NCBI RefSeq assembly: GCF_004769195.1
Contig: NZ_RQET01000009.1
Coordinates: 281,252-345,251 of the forward strand
Reading direction: 5' to 3'
DNA from: Leptospira fletcheri
GTDB lineage: Bacteria > Spirochaetota > Leptospiria > Leptospirales > Leptospiraceae
Length of the DNA: 64,000 nt
A program made the position numbers and the translations under genes. Position 1 is the stretch's first letter. Each line of letters starts with the position of its first letter. The notes beneath the pieces are model-generated. The model was not told the origin of the DNA and did not search any database. It saw only the letters and a list, made by a program, of their open reading frames with translations. Shown in pieces: positions 36,008 to 45,585 of this stretch.

Positions 36008-38020
36008 ATGGAAAAAAAAGATCACATCCTTTACGACAAAAGCGGGAACCCTAGCAAAGAACCTGCTTGGATTTTCCGCACCTACGCAGGGCATACGAAC
36101 GCAAAGGAATCCAACGAATTATTCCGAAAGAACCTCTCCAAAGGCCAGACCGGTCTTTCCATCGCTTTCGACCTCCCCACCCAATGCGGCTACAGCTCCG
36201 ACCATTCCATCGCGAGGCCGGAAATCGGGAAAGTAGGAGTTCCGATCAACACTTTGGAGGACTTCCGCATCCTCTTCGATCAGATCCCGATCGAAGAGAT
36301 GAACACTTCCATGACGATCAACGGGACTTCCATGTGGCTCCTCTCCCTGTATGTGGCTTTGGCGGAAGAAAGGGGAGAAGATGTTTCCAAACTTCAGGGA
36401 ACGACACAAAACGACATAATCAAAGAATACCTGGCTCGGGGAACCTATATTTTTCCGCCTGAACATTCCATCCGGGTCATTGTGGATATGTACGAGTACT
36501 GTCTCAAAAAGATTCCGAAATGGAACCCTTCCAATATCTGTTCCTACCACCTCCAAGAAGCGGGCGCCACTCCGGTGCAAGAGTTGGCCTTTGCTTTAGC
36601 CACTGCCATGGCCATCCTGGATGCGATCAAAGAAAGAAATTGTTTTACCCACGAAGAATTCGAGCAATGCGTCGGTAGGATCTCTTTTTTCGTCAACGCA
36701 GGAATCCGTTTCATCGAAGAGATGTGCAAAATGCGTTCTTTTACGGAGATGTGGGACGAGATCACCGCCAAACAGTATGATGTGAAGAGTGAAAAATTCC
36801 GCCGCTTCCGTTACGGAGTGCAGGTCAATTCCCTGGGATTGACGGAGGAACAACCCGAAAATAACGCCTGGAGAATCCTGATCGAGGCGCTGGGAGTCAC
36901 ATTGAGCAAGGATGCACGTTGTCGCGCATTGCAGCTTCCCGCATGGAACGAGGCTCTCTCCCTTCCCCGCCCTTGGGACCAACAATGGTCCTTGCGCCTG
37001 CAGCAGGTTCTTGCGTACGAAACCGATCTGCTGGAATATCCCGACCTGTTCGAAGGTTCCAAGGTAGTGGAGAGCAAAGTCAAAGAGCTCATAGAAAACG
37101 CGAACAAGGAAATCCAAAAAATCAAGGAAATGGGCGGAGCGATCCGTGCCATCGACAACGGTTACATGAAATCCCAATTGGTCAAATCGCAGGCGGAGAG
37201 ATTAGCCAAGATCAACAATAACGAACTCGTGATCGTAGGAAAGAACAAATGGAAGGAAGGAATCCCCTCCCCTCTCACCAACGATCCCGATGGAGGAATC
37301 TTCAAAGTGGATCCGAAATCCGCGGAGCAAACCCTGAAAGTCTTGGCGGAAGTGAAAGCGAAGCGGGATCCGAAACGCGCTGCAGAATCCTTGGCGAGAC
37401 TGGAAGAAGACGCAAAGAACGGCAAGAACCTGATGTATGCCTCCATCGAATGTGCTAAGGCCCTCGTTTCCACCGGAGAATGGGCCGACGTTCTTAGAAA
37501 GGTTTTCGGAGAATACAGACCTGCCACCGGAGTGGAAGGCCAAAAACTGAATTTGGAAACGGAGAAGGTCGCGATCGTTCGTTCCAAAGTGGAGAAATTC
37601 CTAAAGGATACGGGAGCTCGTCCGAAAATCGTGGTCGGAAAACCCGGTTTAGACGGACACTCGAACGGAGCGGAGATGATCGCCGTCTCGGCCAAACACG
37701 CCGGATTCGACGTCATTTATTCCGGAATCCGTCTGACTCCCGAAGATATCGTCCAATCAGCGGTGGAAGAAAATGCGAACGTCATCGGAGTGTCCATTCT
37801 TTCCGGCTCCCATATCGAACTCGCGGAACAGATCTTCCAGGAATTAAAACACTATAAAGCCGAGATTCCGGTCGTATTCGGAGGAATCATTCCCGCCTCC
37901 GATTTCGAAACCCTAAAAAAAATCGGAGTAAAAGCCATCTTCACTCCCAAAGATTACGATCTGATGGACGTTATGGAAAAGATCATCGACATTCTTTCCA
38001 AGGCTCCGGTCGCCGCCTGA
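36008..38020 (+). CDS. meaA: Ethylmalonyl-CoA mutase-like B12-dependent acyl-CoA mutase
   Basis: 670 residues, catalytic and cobalamin domains in one chain. The opening WIFRTYAGHTNAKESNELF and FDLPTQCGYSSDH fit Ecm/MeaA better than methylmalonyl-CoA mutase, which usually has QYAGF and DLATHRGYDSDH. The B12 domain (about 535-660) has KPGLDGHSNGAE, the DxHxxG base-off motif, and GVSILSGSH. The reaction would be (2R)-ethylmalonyl-CoA to methylsuccinyl-CoA, part of acetyl-CoA assimilation. Leptospira live on fatty acids, so an anaplerotic role makes sense. The MeaB GTPase follows after 4 bp. Confidence 0.85.
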   Translation: MEKKDHILYDKSGNPSKEPAWIFRTYAGHTNAKESNELFRKNLSKGQTGLSIAFDLPTQCGYSSDHSIARPEIGKVGVPINTLEDFRILFDQIPIEEMNTSMTINGTSMWLLSLYVALAEERGEDVSKLQGTTQNDIIKEYLARGTYIFPPEHSIRVIVDMYEYCLKKIPKWNPSNICSYHLQEAGATPVQELAFALATAMAILDAIKERNCFTHEEFEQCVGRISFFVNAGIRFIEEMCKMRSFTEMWDEITAKQYDVKSEKFRRFRYGVQVNSLGLTEEQPENNAWRILIEALGVTLSKDARCRALQLPAWNEALSLPRPWDQQWSLRLQQVLAYETDLLEYPDLFEGSKVVESKVKELIENANKEIQKIKEMGGAIRAIDNGYMKSQLVKSQAERLAKINNNELVIVGKNKWKEGIPSPLTNDPDGGIFKVDPKSAEQTLKVLAEVKAKRDPKRAAESLARLEEDAKNGKNLMYASIECAKALVSTGEWADVLRKVFGEYRPATGVEGQKLNLETEKVAIVRSKVEKFLKDTGARPKIVVGKPGLDGHSNGAEMIAVSAKHAGFDVIYSGIRLTPEDIVQSAVEENANVIGVSILSGSHIELAEQIFQELKHYKAEIPVVFGGIIPASDFETLKKIGVKAIFTPKDYDLMDVMEKIIDILSKAPVAA

Positions 38021-38024
38021 ATCC

Positions 38025-39002
38025 ATGGCGGTGAAGTTTCGCCCGGAAGAACTCAAAGAACTGATCCGTGACGCCGCCGAGGGGGAAAAATTCCCCTTGG
38101 CGAAGCTGATCACGGAACTGGAAAAACCGAATTCATTCGAATTTCGTAAATTATTATTTGATACATTAGAAAAATCCGATTTTTCCGGAAATTCCTCCCT
38201 CACGGTAGGACTCACCGGTACTCCGGGAGCGGGAAAATCGTCTCTACTCGGGGAATTTTCCACCGAATTCCTGAAACGATTCCCGGAAAAGAAGATGGCG
38301 GTGGTTGCGGTCGATCCTTCGAGTCATATCAGCGGAGGTTCCTTTTTGGGAGACAGAACCAGACTTTCCCTGCCCACCCGGGAAAAAAGGATCTATTTTC
38401 GTTCCCAACCTAGCCAACTGGAGCTTGGTGGAGTCAATCCATACACGTATCATGTGATCCGTCTCTTACGTTGCTTTTTCGATTTCGTATTCGTGGAGAC
38501 CGTCGGGATAGGACAGAACGAGATCGAAGTGTCCAAACTGGCCGATCTTTCTTTTTTGGTGATGGTTCCGTTGGGAGGCGATCAGATCCAATTCATGAAG
38601 AGTGGAATCATGGAAGTCCCGGATGCGTTCATTCTAAACAAATGCGACGAGGAAGCCTTGGCAAAGGCGAGCTATCATACTCTGACTCATACTCTGGAAT
38701 TTTTGAGGGACCTCTCTCCCGGAGGTTCCGTTCCGCCGGTCTTTATGACCAGCGTCAAAACCAAGAGAGGAATCTCGGATCTTTTGGAATACATCGTGTC
38801 CGAAAAGCCGGGCGACAAGCGGGAAGAGGAAACTCTTTTGCAGATCCGAAAATGGGTCAAAAACGAGTACGGAAATTTCGGAACGAGAATCCTATCCGAA
38901 ATCCGCTTTCCGAAAAACGCCAACTACGAAACCTGCGAAACGTTGGCCGAAACGGAAATCGGCAAAAGATTCAAAGACGGGTCCGCGATCCGTACGGAAT
39001 AA
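38025..39002 (+). CDS. meaB: MeaB/ArgK family GTPase, mutase chaperone
   Basis: 325 residues. P-loop GTPGAGKSS, switch region VDPSSHISGGSFLGDRTR, ETVGIGQNE and the NKCD guanine motif are the G3E/MeaB set. These proteins gate loading of intact adenosylcobalamin and protect the mutase from inactivation. Lying 4 bp after the mutase gene, it is its dedicated chaperone. Family length is normal. Promoter is shared with the mutase. Confidence 0.93.
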   Translation: MAVKFRPEELKELIRDAAEGEKFPLAKLITELEKPNSFEFRKLLFDTLEKSDFSGNSSLTVGLTGTPGAGKSSLLGEFSTEFLKRFPEKKMAVVAVDPSSHISGGSFLGDRTRLSLPTREKRIYFRSQPSQLELGGVNPYTYHVIRLLRCFFDFVFVETVGIGQNEIEVSKLADLSFLVMVPLGGDQIQFMKSGIMEVPDAFILNKCDEEALAKASYHTLTHTLEFLRDLSPGGSVPPVFMTSVKTKRGISDLLEYIVSEKPGDKREEETLLQIRKWVKNEYGNFGTRILSEIRFPKNANYETCETLAETEIGKRFKDGSAIRTE

Positions 39003-39007
39003 ACGGA

Positions 39008-39253
39008 TCAAAATCGGAACAATCGATACAGCAATCCTCTTAAAAAACTCCATAGGGTGCCGATCAACATCTGTTTTCCGACTTCGGCATAGATCTGGCC
39101 TTGCGAAGGAACGGCAGGTTGCGGTTGCCCGGCGTTTCCGGATTGGGGAGACTGGGCCATCGCATCCCGATACTGCTTTTGCTGTTCCGGTGTGAGCGCC
39201 TTCCAGGACTCGGGTGGAAAACCGGGAGGGATTTGTTCGTTTTGAGGATCCAT
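39008..39253 (-). CDS. Small Pro/Gln-rich protein with hydrophobic tail
   Basis: 81 residues. The first half is rich in Pro, Gln and Glu (IPPGFPPESWKALTPEQQKQY, a short helix-like pattern), followed by a low-complexity linker and a hydrophobic, basic C-terminus (LIGTLWSFLRGLLYRLFRF) that could insert in or lie on the membrane. No family recognised. It starts 5 bp past the convergent meaB stop. Composition looks like a real protein, but no strong ribosome site is present. Confidence 0.5.
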   Translation of the reverse strand: MDPQNEQIPPGFPPESWKALTPEQQKQYRDAMAQSPQSGNAGQPQPAVPSQGQIYAEVGKQMLIGTLWSFLRGLLYRLFRF

Positions 39254-39553
39254 GGGCCAAGAACCTATTCTTCCTTACCCCTATAGTCAACATTTTATTA
39301 ACAGGAAGGAGGGAAATCCAAACCGGATAGCCCGTTTGCCCTAAATAACTCCGCAAATTTCGGGCAAAAACCTCCGGATTTTCGGAAAATTTGGGAATTT
39401 CAGGCCGTCGGAAATAGAGGGCTATGGTCTCCTCTAGGCGCAATCGGCCCAAAAAAGCGGAAAAAAATCCGGAGAACCGATTTTTTTGCAACAAAACCGG
39501 GGATTCCAACTCGGATTAAGAAAAAGGTATGAAACCGAATCGAGGAGCCCTTC
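39254..39553. other. 300-bp intergenic region, divergent promoters expected
   Basis: Lies between the Pro-rich small gene and the desaturase, which point away from each other. No coding signal or repeat noted. It should hold promoters for both; none stands out. The desaturase ATG is preceded by GAGGAG at 39542-39547. Confidence 0.4.
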
Positions 39554-40360
39554 ATGGCGATCATTCTTAGCTTTTTCTTAGGACATTGGTTCTTGGCGGC
39601 CTTTGCACAATCTTTTTACCTGCATAGATATTCCGCCCACCAAATGTTCAAACTGAACCGTTTCTGGGAAAAGTTCTTTTATTTCTTCACTTTCTTTGTC
39701 CAAGGATCTTCCTATCTCAATCCCCGGGCTTACGCAATCCTTCATCGCCAACACCACGCTTACAGCGATACGATCAAAGACCCTCACTCCCCCGTCGCAT
39801 CCAAGGGATTTTTGGATATGATGTGGACCACTGCAGTCGTTTACGAAGATATCCTGAATCGCAAGACCGAAGTGGAAAAAGATTTCAGGGGAAACTATCC
39901 CGAAATGCCGTTCTTCGACAGGTTCGCAGACTCTTGGTTCGTCCGTCTCTTTTTCGGAACCGGGTATACCCTCTTTTACATGGCCTTCGTTCCCGGAGAC
40001 GCTCTTTGGCTGTATGCGCTTCTTCCCTTTCATTACCTAATGGGACCCGTCCACGGAGCCGTCGTAAACTGGTGCGGACACATGTACGGGTATCGCAACC
40101 ATCCCAAGAATCCGGACAATTCCAAAAACACCTTGCCTGTGGATTTCCTGATCTTGGGCGAACTGTATCAGAACAACCACCACGCTCATCCGAATTCCCC
40201 GAACTTCGCGTTCCGTTGGTTCGAAATCGACCTGACCTACCAAGTGATGAAGGTCCTGCATTTTCTTAGGATTATCCGGATCCAGAGGGCAGTCTGGACG
40301 GAAAAAGGGAGAAAGGAACTTCCCGGTACCCCCCGCTCTCCTCTCGCGGACGTAGCATAA
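39554..40360 (+). CDS. Membrane fatty acyl desaturase
   Basis: 268 residues. Three His boxes are present: HRYSAH (about residue 25), HRQHHAY (about 64) and NNHHAHP (about 210), as in delta-9 acyl-CoA/lipid desaturases with a di-iron centre. The spacing is right and two paired hydrophobic regions flank the boxes. Substrate is probably a C16-C18 acyl chain. The opening phrase is already close to the first His box, so the protein is short at its N-terminus compared with many desaturases. Single gene. Confidence 0.85.
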   Translation: MAIILSFFLGHWFLAAFAQSFYLHRYSAHQMFKLNRFWEKFFYFFTFFVQGSSYLNPRAYAILHRQHHAYSDTIKDPHSPVASKGFLDMMWTTAVVYEDILNRKTEVEKDFRGNYPEMPFFDRFADSWFVRLFFGTGYTLFYMAFVPGDALWLYALLPFHYLMGPVHGAVVNWCGHMYGYRNHPKNPDNSKNTLPVDFLILGELYQNNHHAHPNSPNFAFRWFEIDLTYQVMKVLHFLRIIRIQRAVWTEKGRKELPGTPRSPLADVA

Positions 40361-40432
40361 GGTTTCTTCTTTTCTACGATCGCAGCGGAATCCTAGCGAA
40401 GGAAGAAGCTGCGATCTAGACGCGGACCGGCG

Positions 40433-40906
40433 CTATTCTCGGAGCCGATCCAAATCCCCTCTCATCTCCCTTTCGTATTCCTCCATCATCTTTCCATAAA
40501 ATCCCTCCGGGAGCCGAACCTTGCCATTGAGTAAGAGTTCGAAGAGAGCGACGACCAAGGCTTCCTTTTCATAACCGGTAAAGATCCATTCCAGGAGTTC
40601 CAGCGCCAGATCGAGACGCCCTTCTTCTTGGATCTCCTTCCGAAAGGTTTCCAGGATTTCCGAGTCCTTCTCCTGCTCCAAAAGTTCCCTGAACATACTG
40701 GGCATACTTTGGAGCAATACCTGCTTTTTGGAATTGGGGGTGAACTGAAACTCTCCCGCTTGTTTTAAATGGGACAAAATCGCCGCATTTGCTTCCGCTC
40801 GGGAAATTCCGGACAGTTCCAAGGTCCGAGCGAATACCTCGCCTAAAACGGAATCCTCCAAGGGATGAAAAGGAAAACCGGATTTTTGAGGACCTTCAGA
40901 TTGCAT
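40433..40906 (-). CDS. Uncharacterised acidic helical protein
   Basis: 157 residues, rich in Glu and Leu, all-helical in appearance (VLGEVFARTLELSGISRAEA, LLEWIFTGYEKEALVVALFELLL), with no signal peptide, membrane segment or known motif. The ATG at 40906 has GGGAGA 5 bp before it, which decides against the TTG at 40918. It is a lone minus-strand gene, convergent with the desaturase. Function unknown. Confidence 0.55.
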   Translation of the reverse strand: MQSEGPQKSGFPFHPLEDSVLGEVFARTLELSGISRAEANAAILSHLKQAGEFQFTPNSKKQVLLQSMPSMFRELLEQEKDSEILETFRKEIQEEGRLDLALELLEWIFTGYEKEALVVALFELLLNGKVRLPEGFYGKMMEEYEREMRGDLDRLRE

Positions 40907-41183
40907 AATTTCTCCCAACCGAATTTAGTTCCGTTTTGAAGGAAAGGAATGATTGGAATTCGGAATTTCCCTTGATTTCTGTCAAGAATCTAGACCTTCG
41001 CCTAATGCAAGAATACGGTCCGATCTCCGTTTTGTAACCGTTTTTTCACGATTCCTTAGTACCATTGGGATCCAACAATCGTAGATTTAAGGCTCTTTCT
41101 GACATGATAGTTTCCCAGGCCAAAATTCTAAGCGTCCTCCAACCCTATTTTCAAAATCTAATTCGACTCTCCGGACGGTTTTT

Positions 41184-43565
41184 ATGAGTTTCAGACAAAA
41201 AATCTTCCTCATTCTCGGAGCCAGCCAACTTCTGCTGGTTCTCATCCTGGCCATCACCTTTATCCAAATGATCGATCGGGTAAAGAACGAACCTCAAAAC
41301 AAAAGGGCCTTGGATAGATCCTTGGAATTCCAAAAGGAATTGAGGCACAGAGAGGAAGTGATCCTTCTCCTTTTGAAAGAAATAGATAGGAACCAAAAGA
41401 CCCGTTCCTTGTTGGAAAACGGGATGAGAAACAACCGTCCTCTTCTCTTAGCGAATATGGATTACGTAAAGGGCATCATGACCCAATACGGACTTTCCAT
41501 CTTCGAACTGCACGATTCGAAGGGGATCGTCTTTTTCAGATTCCATCGTCCCGCGGATTTCGGGGACGACAAGTCCTCTCAAAAAATCGTGCAGGAAGCC
41601 CTACAAGGAAAGACTGCTTCCACCTTGGAAATGGGTCATAGCGGCCTCGGACTCAGAGTGACCGCTCCCCTGCATAACGGAGGCCTGGTGATGGTCGGTC
41701 AGGTAGTGGACTCCAAATTCCTGCAAGGAATCGTAGGTTCTCCGGACGTTCACATGGCGGTATTCGATAAGGGGAAATTCGTCTCCGCTTCCGACGAAAC
41801 CATCTCCAAATTTCTGGAAGGACAAAAGCTGGACTCTCTCAAAGTAGGTTCGAGACTCCAACACTCTGGAAAATATTTCTACCTTACCAAGATTCCGTAC
41901 GAAAACCAGGGCCTCAGCAAACTGGATCTCAAATTCGTATTGATGATAGACGAGACGGAACTGCACGAATCCACGCGGAATCTCTGGATCTATTGCGGAA
42001 TCATCGCCTTATTCGTGTTCGGTGGTATCCTAGTCGCCTCCTATCTGTTCTCCCGAGACATCATTCACGCAGTCAAGGCTTTGAATTTCGCGATGAAAAA
42101 CCCGGCAGAGGACGAATCCAAGATCGTCGACCTGGAGCGCTCCGACGAATTGGGAGAGATGGGAGAAGTCTTCGTAAACATGAAGAAGGACCTTCTGGAC
42201 CACCAACTTTTCCTGGAAAAGAAAGTGGAAGAAAAGACCCACGAACTACAGGAGACTCTGACGGAGGTGCAAGCGCTCAAGGAAAAACAGGACGGGGACT
42301 ATTATCTGACTTCTCTACTTCTCCGGCCTTTGGCGAATCTAAAATACGACGGACCCGCCACCAAAATCCATGCGATTCTCAAGCAAAAGAAGACCTTCAC
42401 GTTCCGGAAGAGGGAATCGGATATAGGTGGAGACTTGGTTTCCATCAGCGAGATCAACCTTTACGGAATCAAATATCTGGTATTCATGAACTCGGATGCG
42501 ATGGGAAAATCGATCCAGGGCGCCGGAGGGGCGCTTGTGATGGGAACCGTATTCAAGGCGATTCTTACTCGGACCCAACTCTCCCGAAGGAACCAACGCA
42601 AAACTCCGGAAAAATGGCTCAAGGATTGTTATACGGAATTACAGAACGTATTCGAAACCTTCGACGGTACCATGCTCGTCTCTGCCCTGATCTGTCTTTT
42701 GGACGAGGAAACTGGGGCCCTTTATTCTTTGAACGCGGAACACCCGAATATGGTTTTATACCGGGACGCGAAGGCGACCTTCCTGGATCCGGAAATGGCG
42801 CTCCGAAAATTGGGCTTTTCGGAAAATACCACGGAACCGCTGGTGCGGGTATACAAACTGGAAAAAGGGGATGTGCTATTCGTAGGCTCCGACGGAAAGG
42901 ACGACATTATTCTTTCCGATCCTTCCAAAGGAGAACCCACGATGAACGAGGACGAATATCTGTTTCTTCGCTTCGTAGAACTCTCCAAAGGAAACCTGGA
43001 AGACCTTGAGAGACTCATCTCTGCTGCGGGAGAAATTTCGGACGACTTAAGCGTGATGCGTATCGGCTACAAGGAAACCGCCGTACCTGTGGCCCCCAAA
43101 ACGGTTTCGGAAGAGTACAATCGTCTATTACAGGACGGGATCAAGGAATACAAAAAAGGAAACTTCGAGACCACGAAATCTTTGTTCCAAAAAGCCATGG
43201 TCTTGGACGACACGGATCCGGTCCTGCACAAACAGTTGGCCCGCATCTGCATCAACGCTAAGGAATACGAAGACGGAGTGAAACACTGCGAGAATTATCT
43301 TGCGAGAGTACCCTTCGACAACGAGTACATTTTTTATACTTCCTACGCACTCAGAAAAACGAAGGACTATTGGAGATCCTTGGAGTTCGCGGAGAAGTTA
43401 CGTTCCCGAGAGCCGGAAAACATCCGAAACCTAAAACATCTAGTCGCGCTTTACCGCTTGACGGGAAGCCGCACTCAATTCCGAAACACGATCTCCTATT
43501 TGAAGGCGATTCTGGCACGTAGAAATTCGGAAAGAACGGATAGCGGAGAGCCGGTGCTGGCTTAA
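41184..43565 (+). CDS. Membrane SpoIIE-type protein phosphatase with C-terminal TPR
   Basis: 793 residues. TM1 at the N-terminus, an extracytoplasmic dCache-like sensor (about 35-265), TM2 (about 270-290), HAMP (about 290-345), a short coiled coil, then a PP2C/SpoIIE phosphatase domain (about 380-640) with the acidic motifs SDIGGDLVS, FMNSDAMGKS, LFVGSDGKDD and SDDLSVM. Residues 650-790 contain TPR-like repeats. Such enzymes dephosphorylate STAS anti-anti-sigma proteins; one is encoded two genes downstream. An external signal would thus set a regulatory partner switch. Confidence 0.85.
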   Translation: MSFRQKIFLILGASQLLLVLILAITFIQMIDRVKNEPQNKRALDRSLEFQKELRHREEVILLLLKEIDRNQKTRSLLENGMRNNRPLLLANMDYVKGIMTQYGLSIFELHDSKGIVFFRFHRPADFGDDKSSQKIVQEALQGKTASTLEMGHSGLGLRVTAPLHNGGLVMVGQVVDSKFLQGIVGSPDVHMAVFDKGKFVSASDETISKFLEGQKLDSLKVGSRLQHSGKYFYLTKIPYENQGLSKLDLKFVLMIDETELHESTRNLWIYCGIIALFVFGGILVASYLFSRDIIHAVKALNFAMKNPAEDESKIVDLERSDELGEMGEVFVNMKKDLLDHQLFLEKKVEEKTHELQETLTEVQALKEKQDGDYYLTSLLLRPLANLKYDGPATKIHAILKQKKTFTFRKRESDIGGDLVSISEINLYGIKYLVFMNSDAMGKSIQGAGGALVMGTVFKAILTRTQLSRRNQRKTPEKWLKDCYTELQNVFETFDGTMLVSALICLLDEETGALYSLNAEHPNMVLYRDAKATFLDPEMALRKLGFSENTTEPLVRVYKLEKGDVLFVGSDGKDDIILSDPSKGEPTMNEDEYLFLRFVELSKGNLEDLERLISAAGEISDDLSVMRIGYKETAVPVAPKTVSEEYNRLLQDGIKEYKKGNFETTKSLFQKAMVLDDTDPVLHKQLARICINAKEYEDGVKHCENYLARVPFDNEYIFYTSYALRKTKDYWRSLEFAEKLRSREPENIRNLKHLVALYRLTGSRTQFRNTISYLKAILARRNSERTDSGEPVLA

Positions 43566-43641
43566 AACTCTTTCTGATATTTCTTTCCCGGCTCTTTTTT
43601 TCGTTTCCGTGCGGCGGAAACCCGTTTCTTATTGGTAATCC

Positions 43642-44544
43642 ATGCCGTCGGAAAAGCTACAGAACCTGCAATCCGTTCTGGTGGTCATAAAACGTACCAA
43701 GTACGAATTGGATGTGGAGACGTACGGATCTCTGGAGGAATACGAAAGGATCGCCGCTCTACAAAACAATTCCTTCCGCCGGGTGTACGAGTCCCACCTT
43801 CGGCAATTGGAAAGTAGGAAGAGGATCCAGGAAATCTTTCCGAACGCAACCCTCATTTTTCGGGAAGGACTGGAGGAATTGGACATCGCTTCCTTCGACC
43901 TGATCATCGCCTTAGGAGGGGACAATCATTTTACATATGTGGCACACCACGCAGTGGAGAATCTGGTACTCGGCTGCAATTCCGACCCTGCGACTTCCGT
44001 CGGGGCTCTCCTCTCCTTTCATGTAGAAGATATAGAGGCTTCCTTAAGGAGCGGCTGGACCGACGCCAAAATCGAAAAATGGCCCCTGATCAACGTTAGG
44101 ATCGAATACCCGGACGGGAGAACGGTAAAAACCTTCCAAGGAGTAAGCGAGATCTCCATCCGGAACAATAGCCCGGATCTAACGAGTCGCTTTCTGATTT
44201 CCCACCAGGGGAAAGCGGAGGAACAGAAATGTTCCGGATTACTCGTATATACCGGAGCAGGTTCCACGGGTTGGGTTATGTCTTGCGAAAACAGAGACGT
44301 AAGTTTTGACAAGCAAAAGCCCTATTTCAAAGTGTATTGTAGGGAACTTCGTAAAAAAGAAAACGTAAAATATAAATTGGATCATTTTACCGTAAAAGAA
44401 TCGTTTCGTCTAATATCCGAAATGTGGGGAGGAATTTCGATCGATTCCTTGGCGGAAAGAATCTACGATTTTCCTCCCGGAGCTAGGGCCGATTTTTCCG
44501 TTTCCCCCAAACGATTGCAAGTGGTAGTAAAAAACAATGGATAG
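43642..44544 (+). CDS. NAD kinase-like protein of the NADK2 type
   Basis: 300 residues. The fold motif GGDG appears as LGGDNHFTY, with the Asp kept but the second Gly replaced by Asn. Next come [14 protein letters not shown], matching the NxDPxxS signature of mitochondrial NADK2, and [20 protein letters not shown], similar to its KQKSSGLxxCTGTGSxAW motif. It may phosphorylate NAD or a related molecule, with changed activity. Its stop overlaps the STAS gene by 8 bp, which ties it to the partner-switch cassette. Confidence 0.72.
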   Translation: MPSEKLQNLQSVLVVIKRTKYELDVETYGSLEEYERIAALQNNSFRRVYESHLRQLESRKRIQEIFPNATLIFREGLEELDIASFDLIIALGGDNHFTYVAHHAVENLVLGCNSDPATSVGALLSFHVEDIEASLRSGWTDAKIEKWPLINVRIEYPDGRTVKTFQGVSEISIRNNSPDLTSRFLISHQGKAEEQKCSGLLVYTGAGSTGWVMSCENRDVSFDKQKPYFKVYCRELRKKENVKYKLDHFTVKESFRLISEMWGGISIDSLAERIYDFPPGARADFSVSPKRLQVVVKNNG

Positions 44545-44881
44545 TTTAACCGTCCTAGAGCAAGAAGCAGGGAGCAATATCAAAGTCTATCTGGTATCCG
44601 GAAGACTGGACGAATCCACTTTCCCTCTTTTTAAAGAGCAGGTCTTGGATGTCTCTCATGCGAACAGTACCGTGTTGAATCTTTCCGATCTGAAATATAT
44701 CTCCAGTTCCGGTATCCGTGCCATCTTCGAACTAAAGAACCGTCTTACCCAGGAGGGGAAACGTCTAGTCCTCACGGAGGCGGGAGAAAAAGTGATCCAA
44801 ATTTTCAATCTGTTAGGGCTGTGGAAACCGTTTGCCCATTTTGAAAAGGAGGAGGACGCGATCGCGGCCTGCTTGAAATGA
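44537..44881 (+). CDS. STAS domain anti-sigma factor antagonist
   Basis: 114 residues, a single STAS domain (RsbV/SpoIIAA type). The phosphorylatable Ser lies in [16 protein letters not shown], the conserved loop. The protein cycles between phosphorylated and free states, set by an RsbW-type kinase and a SpoIIE-type phosphatase. The phosphatase is two genes upstream; no kinase is present nearby. Translationally coupled to the NADK2-like gene. Confidence 0.88.
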   Translation: MDSLTVLEQEAGSNIKVYLVSGRLDESTFPLFKEQVLDVSHANSTVLNLSDLKYISSSGIRAIFELKNRLTQEGKRLVLTEAGEKVIQIFNLLGLWKPFAHFEKEEDAIAACLK

Positions 44882-44886
44882 TTTCG

Positions 44887-45033
44887 GGTCCCCACCCTGC
44901 TCTGGGTGGGGGCCGGTGCGGTGGTACCCGCTATCCCCGAAGCGCTCGATTCGGCTCATTTATCAGAAAAATCTGATTTGAACAACTCTTTTTTCGGAGC
45001 GGAATTTTGTAGGAACTCCTACAGGAAACTTTG
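44887..45033 (+). repeat. 147-bp structured intergenic repeat, copy 1
   Basis: About 95% identical to 56955-57100 and in the same orientation, 12,068 bp apart. Inside are a perfect 8-bp hairpin (CCCCACCC, loop TGCTCT, GGGTGGGG; 44890-44911) and a 7-bp palindrome TGTAGGA-AC-TCCTACA at 45008-45023. It starts 6 bp after the STAS stop. There is no coding capacity and no terminal T-run, so it is more like a dispersed non-coding element than a plain terminator. Confidence 0.9.
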
Positions 45034-45087
45034 TTGTAAGAATCCCTATCCCATCCACGATACCGTGTAACCAACCTCTTGAATCGA

Positions 45088-45585
45088 ATGGACCAAACCC
45101 CACGCACTCCCTTTTATAAAATCCTCTTTGCCCTAGGTTGGGGATCTTTGGCGTTTTTTCTGCCTCTCTTCGGAGTGGCGTACTGGGAAAATCGGAATCT
45201 GGAATCGGTGTATGACCGCCTTTCCTCCTCTGGCCCGAAGGAGTTCGGAGTGTTGATGGAGAATTCCCGGCTGGAGAAATTCGGGCGTCCCGTCCACCTT
45301 TACACGTATCTCGTACCGGATGAAACAGGCAAGAAGCACGAAGTTACCGAGGAAGTCGACGACCTGACCCAGAGAAGAATGAGAGTCGGAGATACGATCG
45401 CAGTGAGACGTCAAACCTGGGTAAGCCTAGGCAAGAATAGAATCCTTTCCAGAATCGTCGGAAACCGGGCGCCTACTCCGAGCTTTCATTTTCTAGAAGG
45501 GCTTTTTGCGGCGGGAATCGCATATTCCTTGTTCTTGGTCGGAATGGGAGCGTATTACCGCGCTTTCAAGGCGAAGGCAGAGTAG
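45088..45585 (+). CDS. Two-TM DUF3592-like membrane protein
   Basis: 165 residues from the ATG (a TTG three codons earlier, at 45079, is in frame). TM1 about 15-32 and TM2 near the C-terminus enclose an extracytoplasmic loop with beta-type stretches (PVHLYTYLVPDETGKKHEVTEE, then RRMRVGDTIAVRR). The layout fits DUF3592, whose function is unknown. Its 3' end overlaps the convergent minus-strand gene by about 20 bp. Lies directly downstream of the repeat. Confidence 0.6.
   Translation: MDQTPRTPFYKILFALGWGSLAFFLPLFGVAYWENRNLESVYDRLSSSGPKEFGVLMENSRLEKFGRPVHLYTYLVPDETGKKHEVTEEVDDLTQRRMRVGDTIAVRRQTWVSLGKNRILSRIVGNRAPTPSFHFLEGLFAAGIAYSLFLVGMGAYYRAFKAKAE

Noticed and set aside
38892..39509. Minus-strand 205-codon ORF over meaB end and the intergenic region
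   Set aside because: Overlaps meaB and the Pro-rich gene in another frame; low-quality composition.
44887..45033. Repeat hairpin as a simple rho-independent terminator of the STAS gene
   Set aside because: No T-run follows the stem, and the second copy is inverted relative to its neighbouring gene.
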